Shown here piece by piece: positions 52,854-61,488 of a DNA stretch of 64,000 bases. Below the pieces are notes generated by a model, which worked only from the letters and a program-made list of their open reading frames with translations, was not told the DNA's origin and did not search any database. A program made the position numbers and the translations under genes. The stretch's first letter is position 1. Every line of letters begins with the position of its first letter. Source of the DNA: Lachnospiraceae bacterium (GTDB taxonomy: Bacteria; Bacillota; Clostridia; Lachnospirales; Lachnospiraceae); NCBI GenBank assembly GCA_009911035.1, contig QXWO01000012.1, positions 43,025 through 107,024 of the forward strand. The letters run 5' to 3'.

Positions 52854-53858
52854 GTGAGAGAGAGAAAAGGGCCGGCACTGATCAGCGTGATCGTACCGGT
52901 TTATAATGTCATAGAGTGGCTTCCACGCTGTGTGGAGTCCATACGCAGGCAGACTTATCCCAATTTAGAGATTATTCTGGTGGATGACGGGTCTACAGAC
53001 AACAGCGGCGCCCTTGCGGAAAAAATGGCTCTTGAGGACAAGCGGGTCCGGGTGTTCCATAAAGAAAACGGCGGCACATCTTCCGCCCGGAATCTTGGTA
53101 TATCGAAAGCACGTGGAGATTATATCGGCTTTGTGGACAGCGACGACTACATAGAGCCGCAGATGTACGAAAAGCTTTTAGGGGTTGCCCTTGCGGAAAA
53201 TCTTCTGATGGTGCAAACTTCAAGGGATGAAATCGACGAGCACGGGAACAGGATGCCGGATGTGTGCATCCCCCCCAAGGAGGCGGAATTATGGGACGGC
53301 AAGAAGTTTATGCGGGAACTGCTGATGCACAGAGGGGACTGCTCTTTCTGCACGAAACTGATTCATGCCTCTCTTTTTAAGAAGGAGTGTTTTCCGGAGG
53401 GGGAACTGAACGAGGACTTCTACCTGCTTGTGAAGCTGCTGCCGAAGGTTTCTTCGGTGGCTGTTCTCCCGGACCAGGATTATCATGTATTTTACCGTTA
53501 CGGAAGTAACACCAGAACCAGAAATAAAGATGAATTCCCCCGGGTCTTTACCGACATAGTGGTGAACGCAGACAGGGTGAACGAAATCGTTATGCGCAAA
53601 TATCCGTCGCTGATGCCGGAAGCAATGCGCTTTAGCCTGTTCCAGCGGCTTGACTATATGCTTCATATCCCCATTTCCCTTATGAATAAGGAGAATACAT
53701 TTTATTGTCAGGTGAAGGATTTTTTAAAGGAAAACAGAAAAAATGCAGTACATTCCAAATACCTATCCAGAAAAGAGAAGGTATATTTGGTGCTTTTGGG
53801 GACGGCGCCTAAATTTGTAAGACAGGTTCACCGCTTGATGAAAGGAAAACAGGAATGA
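52854..53858 (+). CDS. GT2 glycosyltransferase (GT-A fold)
   Basis: A GTG start at 52854 follows AGGAGG ten bases upstream. The 334-residue protein has LISVIVPVYNVIEWLPRCVESI, ILVDDGSTDNSG, NGGTSSARNLGI and the metal site FVDSDDYIEPQMY, all classic GT2 motifs found in capsule and EPS transferases (EpsJ/CpsI type). It overlaps the next gene by four bases. Confidence 0.92.
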   Translation: MRERKGPALISVIVPVYNVIEWLPRCVESIRRQTYPNLEIILVDDGSTDNSGALAEKMALEDKRVRVFHKENGGTSSARNLGISKARGDYIGFVDSDDYIEPQMYEKLLGVALAENLLMVQTSRDEIDEHGNRMPDVCIPPKEAELWDGKKFMRELLMHRGDCSFCTKLIHASLFKKECFPEGELNEDFYLLVKLLPKVSSVAVLPDQDYHVFYRYGSNTRTRNKDEFPRVFTDIVVNADRVNEIVMRKYPSLMPEAMRFSLFQRLDYMLHIPISLMNKENTFYCQVKDFLKENRKNAVHSKYLSRKEKVYLVLLGTAPKFVRQVHRLMKGKQE

Positions 53859-55468
53859 GGATAGCTTGGGAAAAAGGAAAAAATATAAGATTTGCGGTAT
53901 GGATGGCGATCCTGCTCTTTTTGCAGTTAGGGGTGTGCTTTTATTTCGGAAATAAAAAGGCAGGCTTTCATGAGGATGAGCTTTATACATTCTATTCCAC
54001 CAACAAAACAGCGGGGCTGTCTGTGAATGACAGACAGTGGCTGACAAAAGGGCAGATACGGAATGATTTTGTGGTGCTTCCGGGAGAAGGATTCCGGTAC
54101 GGCGTGGTAAAGCAGATGCAGTCCTGGGATGTGCACCCGCCCTTTTACTATTATATTTTCCATACAGCCTGCTCTCTGTTTCCGGGGGTCTTTAGCAAAT
54201 GGCTGGGAATTGGGGTAAACATGATTGGGTTTGCAGGCTCCTTTTTCCTTCTGGCTTATGTGGCAGATATGGGAAAGCGGGGAAAAATGCTTTCTTTTCT
54301 TACCTGCCTGGCTTGGGGATTCGGAAGCGCAGTCATTTCGGGAGTGATGTTTATCCGCATGTACCAGTGGCTTACCTTTTTTGTCCTGCTGTGCCTGGCC
54401 CTTCACATCAGGGCAGTGAAAAAAAATGATTTCAGGGCAGTGACTTTTTTCCTTCCGCTGGCAGTGACTGTATTTTTTGGGTTTTTGACGCAATACTATT
54501 ATATCATTTTCCATTTCTTTTTAGGGGCGGGGTTTGGCTTCATGCTCCTTAGAAAGAAAAGGATAAAGGAATTAATCAGCTATGGGGCGGCCTGCGTTCT
54601 GGGATTTGCGGCAGCCGTTGCCTACTATCCGGCCAGCTTGTCCCACATATTCAGGGGATACCGGGGAACGGAGGCAGTCAGTGAGTTCAGCAACGCATCC
54701 AACACTTTAGGAAGGCTCCGCTTTTTTTACGGACTGTTTGATGATTTTATGCTGAATGGCACCTTAAGCTGGTGGCTTCTTGCCCTCTGCCTTCTGGCAG
54801 TGACCGCCCTTTACCTGGGGAAAAAAGGGAAAGGAAAGGGAGCGGCTTTTGACGGCATGGCGGGCCTGATTTTGTTTGCCTGCGCCGGATACTTTTTTAC
54901 CATATCCAAGACAGCGCTGCTTCTTGGGGAATCTTCCAGCCGCTACCAGCTTCCCATTTATGGTCTGATGCTGTTTTTAGTTTTGTACAGCGTGTGGACG
55001 CTCTGTGGAGAGCTGCCGTTTTTTTCTGACAGCAGTGCAGACAAGGAGAGAAATTACCGGATGCTGGCAGGGGTACTTGGGGCAGTGTTGGTTTTGACAA
55101 ATGCCTTTGCAATCAGAAACGGCAGAGTATTTTTCCTTTATGAGGAGGAAAAACAGGTGAGGGAATATATACAGGCCCATAAGGATGATACTGTGGTGGT
55201 TTTTTACAATGACACCCTGCCCGGCTTTACCTGGTGGCTGTCCGATGAATTGATGGAATTTGATAAAGTCTATCTGGCCAGTCAGGGGAACCCGGATCTG
55301 ATTAGTGATGAAGTTATTTTGGAAAGTGAAAAGCTGCTGGTTTATGTGGCAGATTATGAAAACAAGGAAGAATGTCTGGAAAGACTTATGGAAGCAAATA
55401 AGCATTTAAAGTCCTGTCAAATAGCAGCCCAGAAGAACTTTTGGACATTGTATGAGCTTGGCAGCTAA
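53855..55468 (+). CDS. GT-C-like membrane glycosyltransferase
   Basis: The 537-residue protein has about eleven membrane helices. The first external loop has the acidic motif FHEDELYTFYS (residues 38-48), and later SWDVHPPFYYYIFH, both typical of PMT/GT39-like GT-C enzymes that use polyprenyl-linked sugars. A C-terminal soluble domain of about 110 residues follows the last helix. It could use the polyprenyl-phosphate sugar made by the GT2 protein at 42939. That pairing is inference. Confidence 0.82.
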   Translation: MRIAWEKGKNIRFAVWMAILLFLQLGVCFYFGNKKAGFHEDELYTFYSTNKTAGLSVNDRQWLTKGQIRNDFVVLPGEGFRYGVVKQMQSWDVHPPFYYYIFHTACSLFPGVFSKWLGIGVNMIGFAGSFFLLAYVADMGKRGKMLSFLTCLAWGFGSAVISGVMFIRMYQWLTFFVLLCLALHIRAVKKNDFRAVTFFLPLAVTVFFGFLTQYYYIIFHFFLGAGFGFMLLRKKRIKELISYGAACVLGFAAAVAYYPASLSHIFRGYRGTEAVSEFSNASNTLGRLRFFYGLFDDFMLNGTLSWWLLALCLLAVTALYLGKKGKGKGAAFDGMAGLILFACAGYFFTISKTALLLGESSSRYQLPIYGLMLFLVLYSVWTLCGELPFFSDSSADKERNYRMLAGVLGAVLVLTNAFAIRNGRVFFLYEEEKQVREYIQAHKDDTVVVFYNDTLPGFTWWLSDELMEFDKVYLASQGNPDLISDEVILESEKLLVYVADYENKEECLERLMEANKHLKSCQIAAQKNFWTLYELGS

Positions 55469-55474
55469 ATATAT

Positions 55475-56356
55475 ATGGGAAAACAGTCGATGAAAAAATT
55501 ATTAGTCACAGGGGCTTCCGGTTTTCTGGGAAGCAGAATAGTAAAATTTTATAGCGGAAGATACGATGTTTATGCACCCGGACATTCTGAAATGGATATT
55601 ACTGATGAAGAAAATGTGTATGCAGTATTTAAGGATTTTAAGCCTCATTTTGTCATACATAGTGCGGCAGTTTCTGATGTGGGAATGTGTGACAGGGAGC
55701 CGGAAAAGTCATGGAAAATCAATGTGGACGGAAGCCGGAATATAGCCGCCGCGTCGGCAGAATGTCGTGCAAAATGCCTGCTGTGCAGCTCTGACCAGGT
55801 TTATTTTAGGAGCAATGTAAAAGGCCCCCACAAGGAAGAGGAAATGCTGGCCCCGGTCAATATTTATGGAAGGGAAAAGAAAAAGGCGGAGGAAGAATGT
55901 CTGGGACGGAATCCTGAATGCGTTTTGCTGCGGCTGTCATGGCTGTATGATACCCGGACGATTCTTGAGAAAGAGCACAGTGACCTTTTCAGAACCATGC
56001 TTTTAAAGCTGCAGGGGCAGGAAAAGTTAAGCTATCCCGTCCATGATGTGCGTGGAATGACCGATGTGAAGGAAGTCATTGGTAATTTGGAGAAAGCGCT
56101 GGAATTAAAAGGGGGGATTTATAATTTCGGTTCTCCCAATGATAAGAATACGTTTGAGACAATTTTTGCTATGTTTACAGAGCTGAATTGGGATGTAGGG
56201 CGGCTGGAAAAAAATGAGGAAGCTTTTGCGGCAAATCCCAGAGACCTTAGTATGTGCCCCGTAAAGCTGAACAACAGCGGAATCACCTTCCGGCCTGCGC
56301 TGGAGGCGCTGGTAAGAAATGGGGCGGAATATAGGCAAGGGCAGAATGATATATAA
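55475..56356 (+). CDS. SDR-family sugar-nucleotide reductase (RmlD-like)
   Basis: The 293-residue protein starts at 55475 or at an ATG five codons later; neither has a good site. It has the Rossmann motif TGASGFLGSRIV, DITDEENVYAVFKDFKPHFVIHSAA and the catalytic YGREKKKAEE (YxxxK), as in dTDP-4-dehydrorhamnose reductase-like extended SDR enzymes. The probable role is reduction of a 4-keto sugar nucleotide. The other rhamnose genes (RmlA-C) are absent, so a dTDP-rhamnose role is not supported. It precedes pseB. Confidence 0.82.
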   Translation: MGKQSMKKLLVTGASGFLGSRIVKFYSGRYDVYAPGHSEMDITDEENVYAVFKDFKPHFVIHSAAVSDVGMCDREPEKSWKINVDGSRNIAAASAECRAKCLLCSSDQVYFRSNVKGPHKEEEMLAPVNIYGREKKKAEEECLGRNPECVLLRLSWLYDTRTILEKEHSDLFRTMLLKLQGQEKLSYPVHDVRGMTDVKEVIGNLEKALELKGGIYNFGSPNDKNTFETIFAMFTELNWDVGRLEKNEEAFAANPRDLSMCPVKLNNSGITFRPALEALVRNGAEYRQGQNDI

Positions 56357-56476
56357 AAGTTGGAGGAATAATATTTAGAAATTGGTTTCCGCGTAAGCTT
56401 GCTGTTATTGGGTATTCATGGTAAGATGGTTGGAAAGGGTTCAGGCCCGGAAATTTATTGTTATGGAGGAATTTTT

Positions 56477-57493
56477 ATGGCATCGAACAATGGCGCACTG
56501 CTGGATCATAAAACGATACTGATTACCGGAGGCACGGGTTCTTTCGGTAAATGTTTTACCAAATATGCACTTACACACTATAATCCGAAAAAGATCATTA
56601 TATATTCAAGGGATGAATTTAAGCAGTTTATCATGGAAAATGAATTTAAGGAATATAAGGACAGGCTGCGGTTTTTCATCGGAGATGTGCGTGATAAGGA
56701 GAGACTTAAGAGGGCTTTTGAGGGTGTGGATTATGTGATCCATGCAGCGGCATTAAAGCAGGTGCCTGCCTGTGAGTATAATCCCAACGAAGCAATCAAG
56801 ACCAACATCCACGGCGCACAGAACGTGATTGATGCGGCCCTGGACTCCAGCGTTAAAAAAGTGGTGGCGCTCTCCACGGATAAGGCAGTCAATCCGGTAA
56901 ATCTTTACGGCGGCACGAAGCTTGTGTCCGACAAGCTGTTTATTGCGGCTAATGCTTATGCAGGAACGAAGGACATCAACTTCTCCATTGTACGTTATGG
57001 CAATGTGGCAGGAAGCCGCGGCTCCATCATTCCGGTGTTCCACAATATCATAAAGAACGGTGGAAGCGAACTGCCCATAACAGATTACCGCATGACCCGT
57101 TTCTGGATCAGTCTGACCCAGGGTGTGGAACTGGTGATCAAGGCATTGGAGGAAGCCACAGGAGGGGAAACCTTTATCAGCAAGATCCCTTCCTTTAAAG
57201 TGACGGATCTGGCGAAGGCAATGCTGCCCGACTGTAAGATGCCGGAGATCGGTATACGCCCTGGCGAGAAGCTTCATGAGATTATGGTGACAGTGGAGGA
57301 TTCCCCGACCACTTATGAATACGACAAGCATTTTATCGTGTACCCGCAGGTGGTGTGGAATGACAAGCAGAAGGTTGATTTAAGCGGACGTAAGGTGGAG
57401 GATGGATTCTCTTACAGCTCCGGCAATAATAAAGAATGGCTCAGCGTGGAAGACATCAGAAAACTCCTTGAAAGTGTTGAGCTGGAAAAATAA
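56477..57493 (+). CDS. pseB: UDP-N-acetylglucosamine 4,6-dehydratase (inverting), PseB-type
   Basis: The ATG at 56477 follows GGAGGAA; the frame is open upstream. The 338-residue enzyme has TGGTGSFGKCFTKYAL, GDVRDKERLKRAFEGVDYVIHAAALKQVPACEYNP, NIHGAQNVIDAA, STDKAVNPVNLYGGTKL, and RPGEKLHEIMVTVEDS, all as in PseB. It converts UDP-GlcNAc to UDP-4-keto-6-deoxy-L-AltNAc. The remaining pseudaminic acid enzymes (PseC, H, G, I, F) are not here, so the product may instead feed the reductase at 55475. It ends the operon at a strong terminator. Confidence 0.9.
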   Translation: MASNNGALLDHKTILITGGTGSFGKCFTKYALTHYNPKKIIIYSRDEFKQFIMENEFKEYKDRLRFFIGDVRDKERLKRAFEGVDYVIHAAALKQVPACEYNPNEAIKTNIHGAQNVIDAALDSSVKKVVALSTDKAVNPVNLYGGTKLVSDKLFIAANAYAGTKDINFSIVRYGNVAGSRGSIIPVFHNIIKNGGSELPITDYRMTRFWISLTQGVELVIKALEEATGGETFISKIPSFKVTDLAKAMLPDCKMPEIGIRPGEKLHEIMVTVEDSPTTYEYDKHFIVYPQVVWNDKQKVDLSGRKVEDGFSYSSGNNKEWLSVEDIRKLLESVELEK

Positions 57494-57515
57494 ATAAGGC
57501 ATAAGTTTATTATAA

Positions 57516-57556
57516 AAAACCGGCAGTCTGTGACTTTTCACAAGGCTGCCGGTTTT
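57516..57556 (+). terminator. Intrinsic terminator of the exopolysaccharide operon
   Basis: AAAACCGGCAG and CTGCCGGTTTT pair exactly, and inside them TTGTG-type bases can extend the hairpin. The right arm ends in TTTT. Confidence 0.88.
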
Positions 57557-57668
57557 CGTAAAAGCATTTTTCAAAGCTGTTTATACATAACAGTGGCCGC
57601 ATAAAACATAGTATATGATTAATTAAACATAAAAATATAGCATTTTTTTGCATTGGAAGAGGAATGGT

Positions 57669-58820
57669 ATGGATATCTTGGTGAAAGAGGAACATCTTGC
57701 CCGGGCTTTCGAGCTTCACCGGATGAATCCGGTGGTGGATGCTCACCTGGATCTGGCGGGGGAAGTACTTTTGCGGCGCCAGGCTGGAGAGAAGGAAGTG
57801 GTAAAGAGGCATTATCTTCCACATTTTAAGGAGGCGGGACTGAATCTGGTTTTTTCTTCCGTCTATGTGGAAAACAGGAATATATACCGGGCATGGGAAA
57901 ATGCGCTGGAGCAGATTGATGCGCTGAAAAAGGATATCGAAGGGCTGCCAGTGATACTTGTGAAAAGTATCAGGGATTTGGATAGGGTCCTGGGGGAAAA
58001 TAAAATCGGGATTCTGCTTTATATGGAAGGACTGGATTGTATAGGGGAAGACATTGACAGGCTGGAGGAGCTGTACGGGCTGGGAGTGCGGGGGGCCTCC
58101 CTCACATGGAGCCGGGAAAATGCGCTGGGGCATGGGTGTTGCAAGGCGTCGGAATACAGGCAGATACCCGGCAGGCTTACCAAGACAGGGGAGCGGGTGG
58201 TAAAAAGGCTGGAGGAGCTGGCCATGTTTCTGGATGTGAGCCATTTGAACGATGAGGGATTTGACCATGTGTGCAGACTGGCGGAGCATAGTTTTATTGC
58301 AACCCATTCCGGGAGCAGAAAAGTTTATGATAATTACCGCAACCTGACAGACACCCAGATGCTTGCCCTTGCCAAAGGGGGCGGAATCATGGGCATGAAT
58401 GGGTATAAATATATTGCAGGTTCACTTGAGGGAAATCACATAGAGATGCTCTGCCGGCACATAGAATATGAAGTGGAAAAAATAGGGCCGGAACATGTGG
58501 GATTTGGTTTTGACCTGTGCGATTCTTATGACCGGGCCAAAGCCTGTCTGGAAATTTATTGCCCCAGTCTGGGCACCACGCCTGATTTGCCTTTTGCGTC
58601 AAATTTGGTTCATGCATCCGATGACGGAGACAGTGAGGACTTTATGGCTTTTGAAAAAGAGGAAGCCAGTGTGCAAAGGGATGACTGTCTGCTCCATCAC
58701 GGACAGATACCTCTGGTTACGGCGGCGTTGCTGCAAAGGGGCATGGATGAAGACTCGGTAAAAAAGATTATTGGAGGGAATTTCATCAGATACCTTGCAA
58801 ATGTCATAAGCAGAACTTAA
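57669..58820 (+). CDS. Membrane dipeptidase (peptidase M19)
   Basis: The ATG at 57669 follows GGAAGAGG; an earlier in-frame start at 57648 is less likely. The 383-residue enzyme has the zinc ligands in NPVVDAHLDLAGE (HxD), the bridging glutamate in GILLYMEGLD, the histidine pair from VSHLND and FIATHSGSRKVYDNYRNLTD, and the C-terminal HVGFGFD. M19 enzymes cleave dipeptides, including D-residue ones. Whether it is membrane-bound is doubtful: no signal peptide is seen, so it is likely cytoplasmic. It stands alone. Confidence 0.88.
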   Translation: MDILVKEEHLARAFELHRMNPVVDAHLDLAGEVLLRRQAGEKEVVKRHYLPHFKEAGLNLVFSSVYVENRNIYRAWENALEQIDALKKDIEGLPVILVKSIRDLDRVLGENKIGILLYMEGLDCIGEDIDRLEELYGLGVRGASLTWSRENALGHGCCKASEYRQIPGRLTKTGERVVKRLEELAMFLDVSHLNDEGFDHVCRLAEHSFIATHSGSRKVYDNYRNLTDTQMLALAKGGGIMGMNGYKYIAGSLEGNHIEMLCRHIEYEVEKIGPEHVGFGFDLCDSYDRAKACLEIYCPSLGTTPDLPFASNLVHASDDGDSEDFMAFEKEEASVQRDDCLLHHGQIPLVTAALLQRGMDEDSVKKIIGGNFIRYLANVISRT

Positions 58821-59073
58821 GCTGTAATGAAATATAGTAAGAAAACCTTATGGGCATGTCGATATAATTTTTATAGGATCAATATAGTTTTTTCAATCAA
58901 TAATATCTGATATTAGATAAAACTTATAGGAAAAGGAAACGGATTTCCCTCTTATGTTCAAGGACAGAACGCTATAAGAATTATATCACATTTCTTTGGA
59001 CAGAAAGATAGAAGAACCGGTCCGGTATGAAGTTTTAAAGTCATACAGTATGTGAAAGGACGTGGTTGCAGGC
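58821..59073. other. AT-rich intergenic region
   Basis: The gap between the dipeptidase and the coiled-coil protein is AT-rich and has short palindromes (ATATCTGATATTAG). I see no gene, no firm terminator and no clear promoter. Confidence 0.5.
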
Positions 59074-59907
59074 ATGAGTATAGGTATAGGTTCTAATAAT
59101 TCCAATGTAAGAAAAATAGTCATAAAAAACAGTGACGGTTCTGTGAAGGGAACGATGTCGTTTTCAAAGGGACGCAAGAAGAAAAGGAAGCGTCTGCAAT
59201 ATAATTTTAAGCAGATATCCCTTCAAATCATGCAGACTAAGACCCCTGTCAATGCAAAGCAGGTCACCATAAGGGCCAGGGCTAAGGCGGTAGATCTGCG
59301 GAAGAAGTTAAGCAGTGAGGATTATGATTTCAGCGAGGTAAGGCACGCACTGATACACGCTGAAAAGATGATCAGAATAGCAAAAAAGCGCATGAAGAAT
59401 TTACAGCAGGAGGAAAATCTGGAAAAAAAGAATGCCAAAAACCAGATTGAGGGAGAGGACGGCAGTGAGCTTTCAGAAGGCGAAGAAATGATTGGCATGA
59501 AAGAATCTGAAATGTCCGAGAAAGAAATGAAGAAAATCATGCGCGAACTGCAGGAAACCATCAGGGAACTTGAGGAAGAAATCACCGAGATGGAAAAGCT
59601 GGACGAATTGTCGGATGAAATGCTGAATGTCTGTGGACGGGGAATGGAGCCGGAGGATATAGAGCGCCTGAAGAAAAAGCACAGGTCAGATGAACTGCGC
59701 GAGATCATGGAAGCGGATATGAAATATTTAAAGGCGATGTTTGATAAGCTGGCAAAAGAAAAGCAGGAAAATTCCAGCGCAGGACCGGCCTGCAATTATG
59801 AAGCGTCTGAGGGTGTATCTCTGGAAATCGGCGGAATGGAAATGCCTGTGGAGGTAGGCGAGATGCCGGCCATGGCCGAGGGCGGGAATCTTGATGTGAT
59901 GGCGTAA
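59074..59907 (+). CDS. Charged coiled-coil protein of unknown function
   Basis: The ATG at 59074 or the GTG at 59062 may be the start; GAAAGGA at 59054-59060 is nearer the GTG. The product of about 277-281 residues has a basic N-terminal part (FSKGRKKKRKRLQYNFKQIS) and a long acidic coiled coil in the middle (KIMRELQETIRELEEEITEMEKLDEL). The C-terminus is Met/Gly-rich. No signal peptide or membrane helix is present. I do not recognise a named family. The basic-then-acidic helical make-up recalls scaffold or nucleoid-associated proteins, but this is not evidence of function. A terminator follows at 59942. Confidence 0.65.
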   Translation: MSIGIGSNNSNVRKIVIKNSDGSVKGTMSFSKGRKKKRKRLQYNFKQISLQIMQTKTPVNAKQVTIRARAKAVDLRKKLSSEDYDFSEVRHALIHAEKMIRIAKKRMKNLQQEENLEKKNAKNQIEGEDGSELSEGEEMIGMKESEMSEKEMKKIMRELQETIRELEEEITEMEKLDELSDEMLNVCGRGMEPEDIERLKKKHRSDELREIMEADMKYLKAMFDKLAKEKQENSSAGPACNYEASEGVSLEIGGMEMPVEVGEMPAMAEGGNLDVMA

Positions 59908-59941
59908 GGCACAGACCATAGGGAGAAGACGGCTGACGGAT

Positions 59942-59970
59942 GGGCAGGGGAGTTTACGTTCCCTGCCCTT
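59942..59970. terminator. Hairpin terminator between convergent genes
   Basis: GGGCAGGGGA and TTCCCTGCCC form a nine- to ten-pair stem around GTTTACG. It lies between the coiled-coil gene and the LysM-GH18 gene, which end towards each other. T runs are short. Confidence 0.7.
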
Positions 59971-60008
59971 ACAATGAAAAGCCCGTATCAGGGTGAAGAT
60001 ATTTGAAT

Positions 60009-61142
60009 TTATCTGATCAAAAAGGTGTCCTTTAGCAGGAGCCAGTTGGGACGGAAGAAGCGCATGATCTGCCAGTACCCCATCCCCCGCAGGCCGTATT
60101 CTGGCAGCAGAGCAAATTTAGCCCGGTAACTTCTCACATCTTCAAACCATACTTCGTGGGAGACTCCGTCTTTTTCATACTGGAAAAAGGGGGACATGGC
60201 CGTCTCGTCAAATTGGATGGGGACACCTGCTTCTATGGCAGTCCGGACTGCTTCCAGGCTGCCGATCACGGTTGCTTTGGAGGCGCCTTTAATATAGGGA
60301 AGGGTCCAGTCGTAGCCGTAGTTGGGAATGCCTAAGTCGATCTTGGAAGGGGATATGCGGCTGACGGCATAATCCACAACTTCCCGTACTTTATTGAGGG
60401 GTGCGACGGCCATTGGAGGGCCGTATGTATAGCCCCACTCATAAGTCATCAAAAGCACGCTGTCTGCCGCCTCACCAATCAGCCCATAATCTTTTCCGGC
60501 ATAAAGAAGCCCCTGCTGGTCATCGGAAGTCTTAGGGGCCAGTGCAGCGGATACATGGTAGCTGTATGGGGCAAGAAAATTTCTGGTTTCAGCTACGAAA
60601 TCTGCAAAGGGGATTCTGTCCTCGGGAAGAATAAATTCAAAATCAATATCTATGCCCTGGAATCCTTTTTCAGACAGGGTCGTCAGAAGGTTATCCAGCA
60701 GGTTTGCCTTTACTTCTTCATTATTTACCAGCGTAGTAATTAAATAATTGTTAAAATTACCGTCAGGACCAAAAGGAGTCAGGGTGAGGATGGGGCTTAC
60801 ACCGGCTTCCAGCGCGGAGTGGATCATGAAACTATCGTCAACAGCGGGGGGCACCAGACTGCCGTCAGTGGTGAAGCCATAGGAAAAGACAGACAGGGTA
60901 GTGAGAAAGGGCAGCGTATCTTCCAGAACACTTTGTGCAATAAAGGGGTAGGCGTAGCCGTTTACATAGGCCGGATAAGAAGGGATGGAAGGGGTACCGG
61001 AAGATAAGAGGAGCGCCTGCCCGATAGCTAGGGCATAGGGATAGGTGAGCTGATTGTTAAAAATAATGGAGGATGCCGAAATTCCGTAACGCCCTGCGAT
61101 AGAATCAACGGTATCCCCTTCTTTTACTACATATATTTCCAT
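60009..61142 (-). CDS. LysM-GH18 glycoside hydrolase (spore cortex/peptidoglycan type)
   Basis: The ATG at 61142 follows CAGGAG; the frame extends 19 codons upstream without need. The 377-residue protein has one N-terminal LysM domain (MEIYVVKEGDTVDSIAGRYGISASSIIFNN) and a GH18 domain with the catalytic DxDxE as GFQGIDIDFEFIL. This is the plan of YaaH/SleL and YdhD of Bacillus, which act on spore cortex peptidoglycan as N-acetylglucosaminidases. No signal peptide is present, as for those spore proteins. It suggests that the organism forms spores, though this alone is not proof. Confidence 0.9.
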   Translation of the reverse strand: MEIYVVKEGDTVDSIAGRYGISASSIIFNNQLTYPYALAIGQALLLSSGTPSIPSYPAYVNGYAYPFIAQSVLEDTLPFLTTLSVFSYGFTTDGSLVPPAVDDSFMIHSALEAGVSPILTLTPFGPDGNFNNYLITTLVNNEEVKANLLDNLLTTLSEKGFQGIDIDFEFILPEDRIPFADFVAETRNFLAPYSYHVSAALAPKTSDDQQGLLYAGKDYGLIGEAADSVLLMTYEWGYTYGPPMAVAPLNKVREVVDYAVSRISPSKIDLGIPNYGYDWTLPYIKGASKATVIGSLEAVRTAIEAGVPIQFDETAMSPFFQYEKDGVSHEVWFEDVRSYRAKFALLPEYGLRGMGYWQIMRFFRPNWLLLKDTFLIR

Positions 61143-61389
61143 AAATGCTCCTGCACAGTATCTTTCTTTAAGATATGCGGGAAAAATGTTACTGTTCACT
61201 CCATTCCTGATTTCTGTGTGAACAGTAACGGAAAAGGTCAGATAACTGCAGGAAAAGAGATTAGCAGATACAAAGTGGAGACAATACCAACAGCTCCGCC
61301 GATAAGATAAAGTGGATAAACGGATTTTTAACAGGAATCTAACGCTATCTTAACGACTTTTTAACACTGCGGATAAATAGGAATGGCGG

Positions 61390-61418
61390 TTGCATAATAG
61401 AATAAAAAAACTTATAAT
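61390..61418 (+). promoter_or_regulatory. Promoter of the UDP-sugar pyrophosphorylase gene
   Basis: TTGCAT at 61390-61395 and TATAAT at 61413-61418 are 17 bases apart. The start at 61489 follows with an AAAACGGAGG site. Confidence 0.7.
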
Positions 61419-61488
61419 AAGGTTAACTTGTAAGGACGGCATCTTATGGAATGATTGATATTTATGGAGGAAAAACGGAGGAACGGAT

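Noticed and set aside
55475-56356. dTDP-rhamnose pathway (rfbD) assignment
   Set aside because: RmlA, RmlB and RmlC are absent from the operon, so only a general SDR reductase call is supported.
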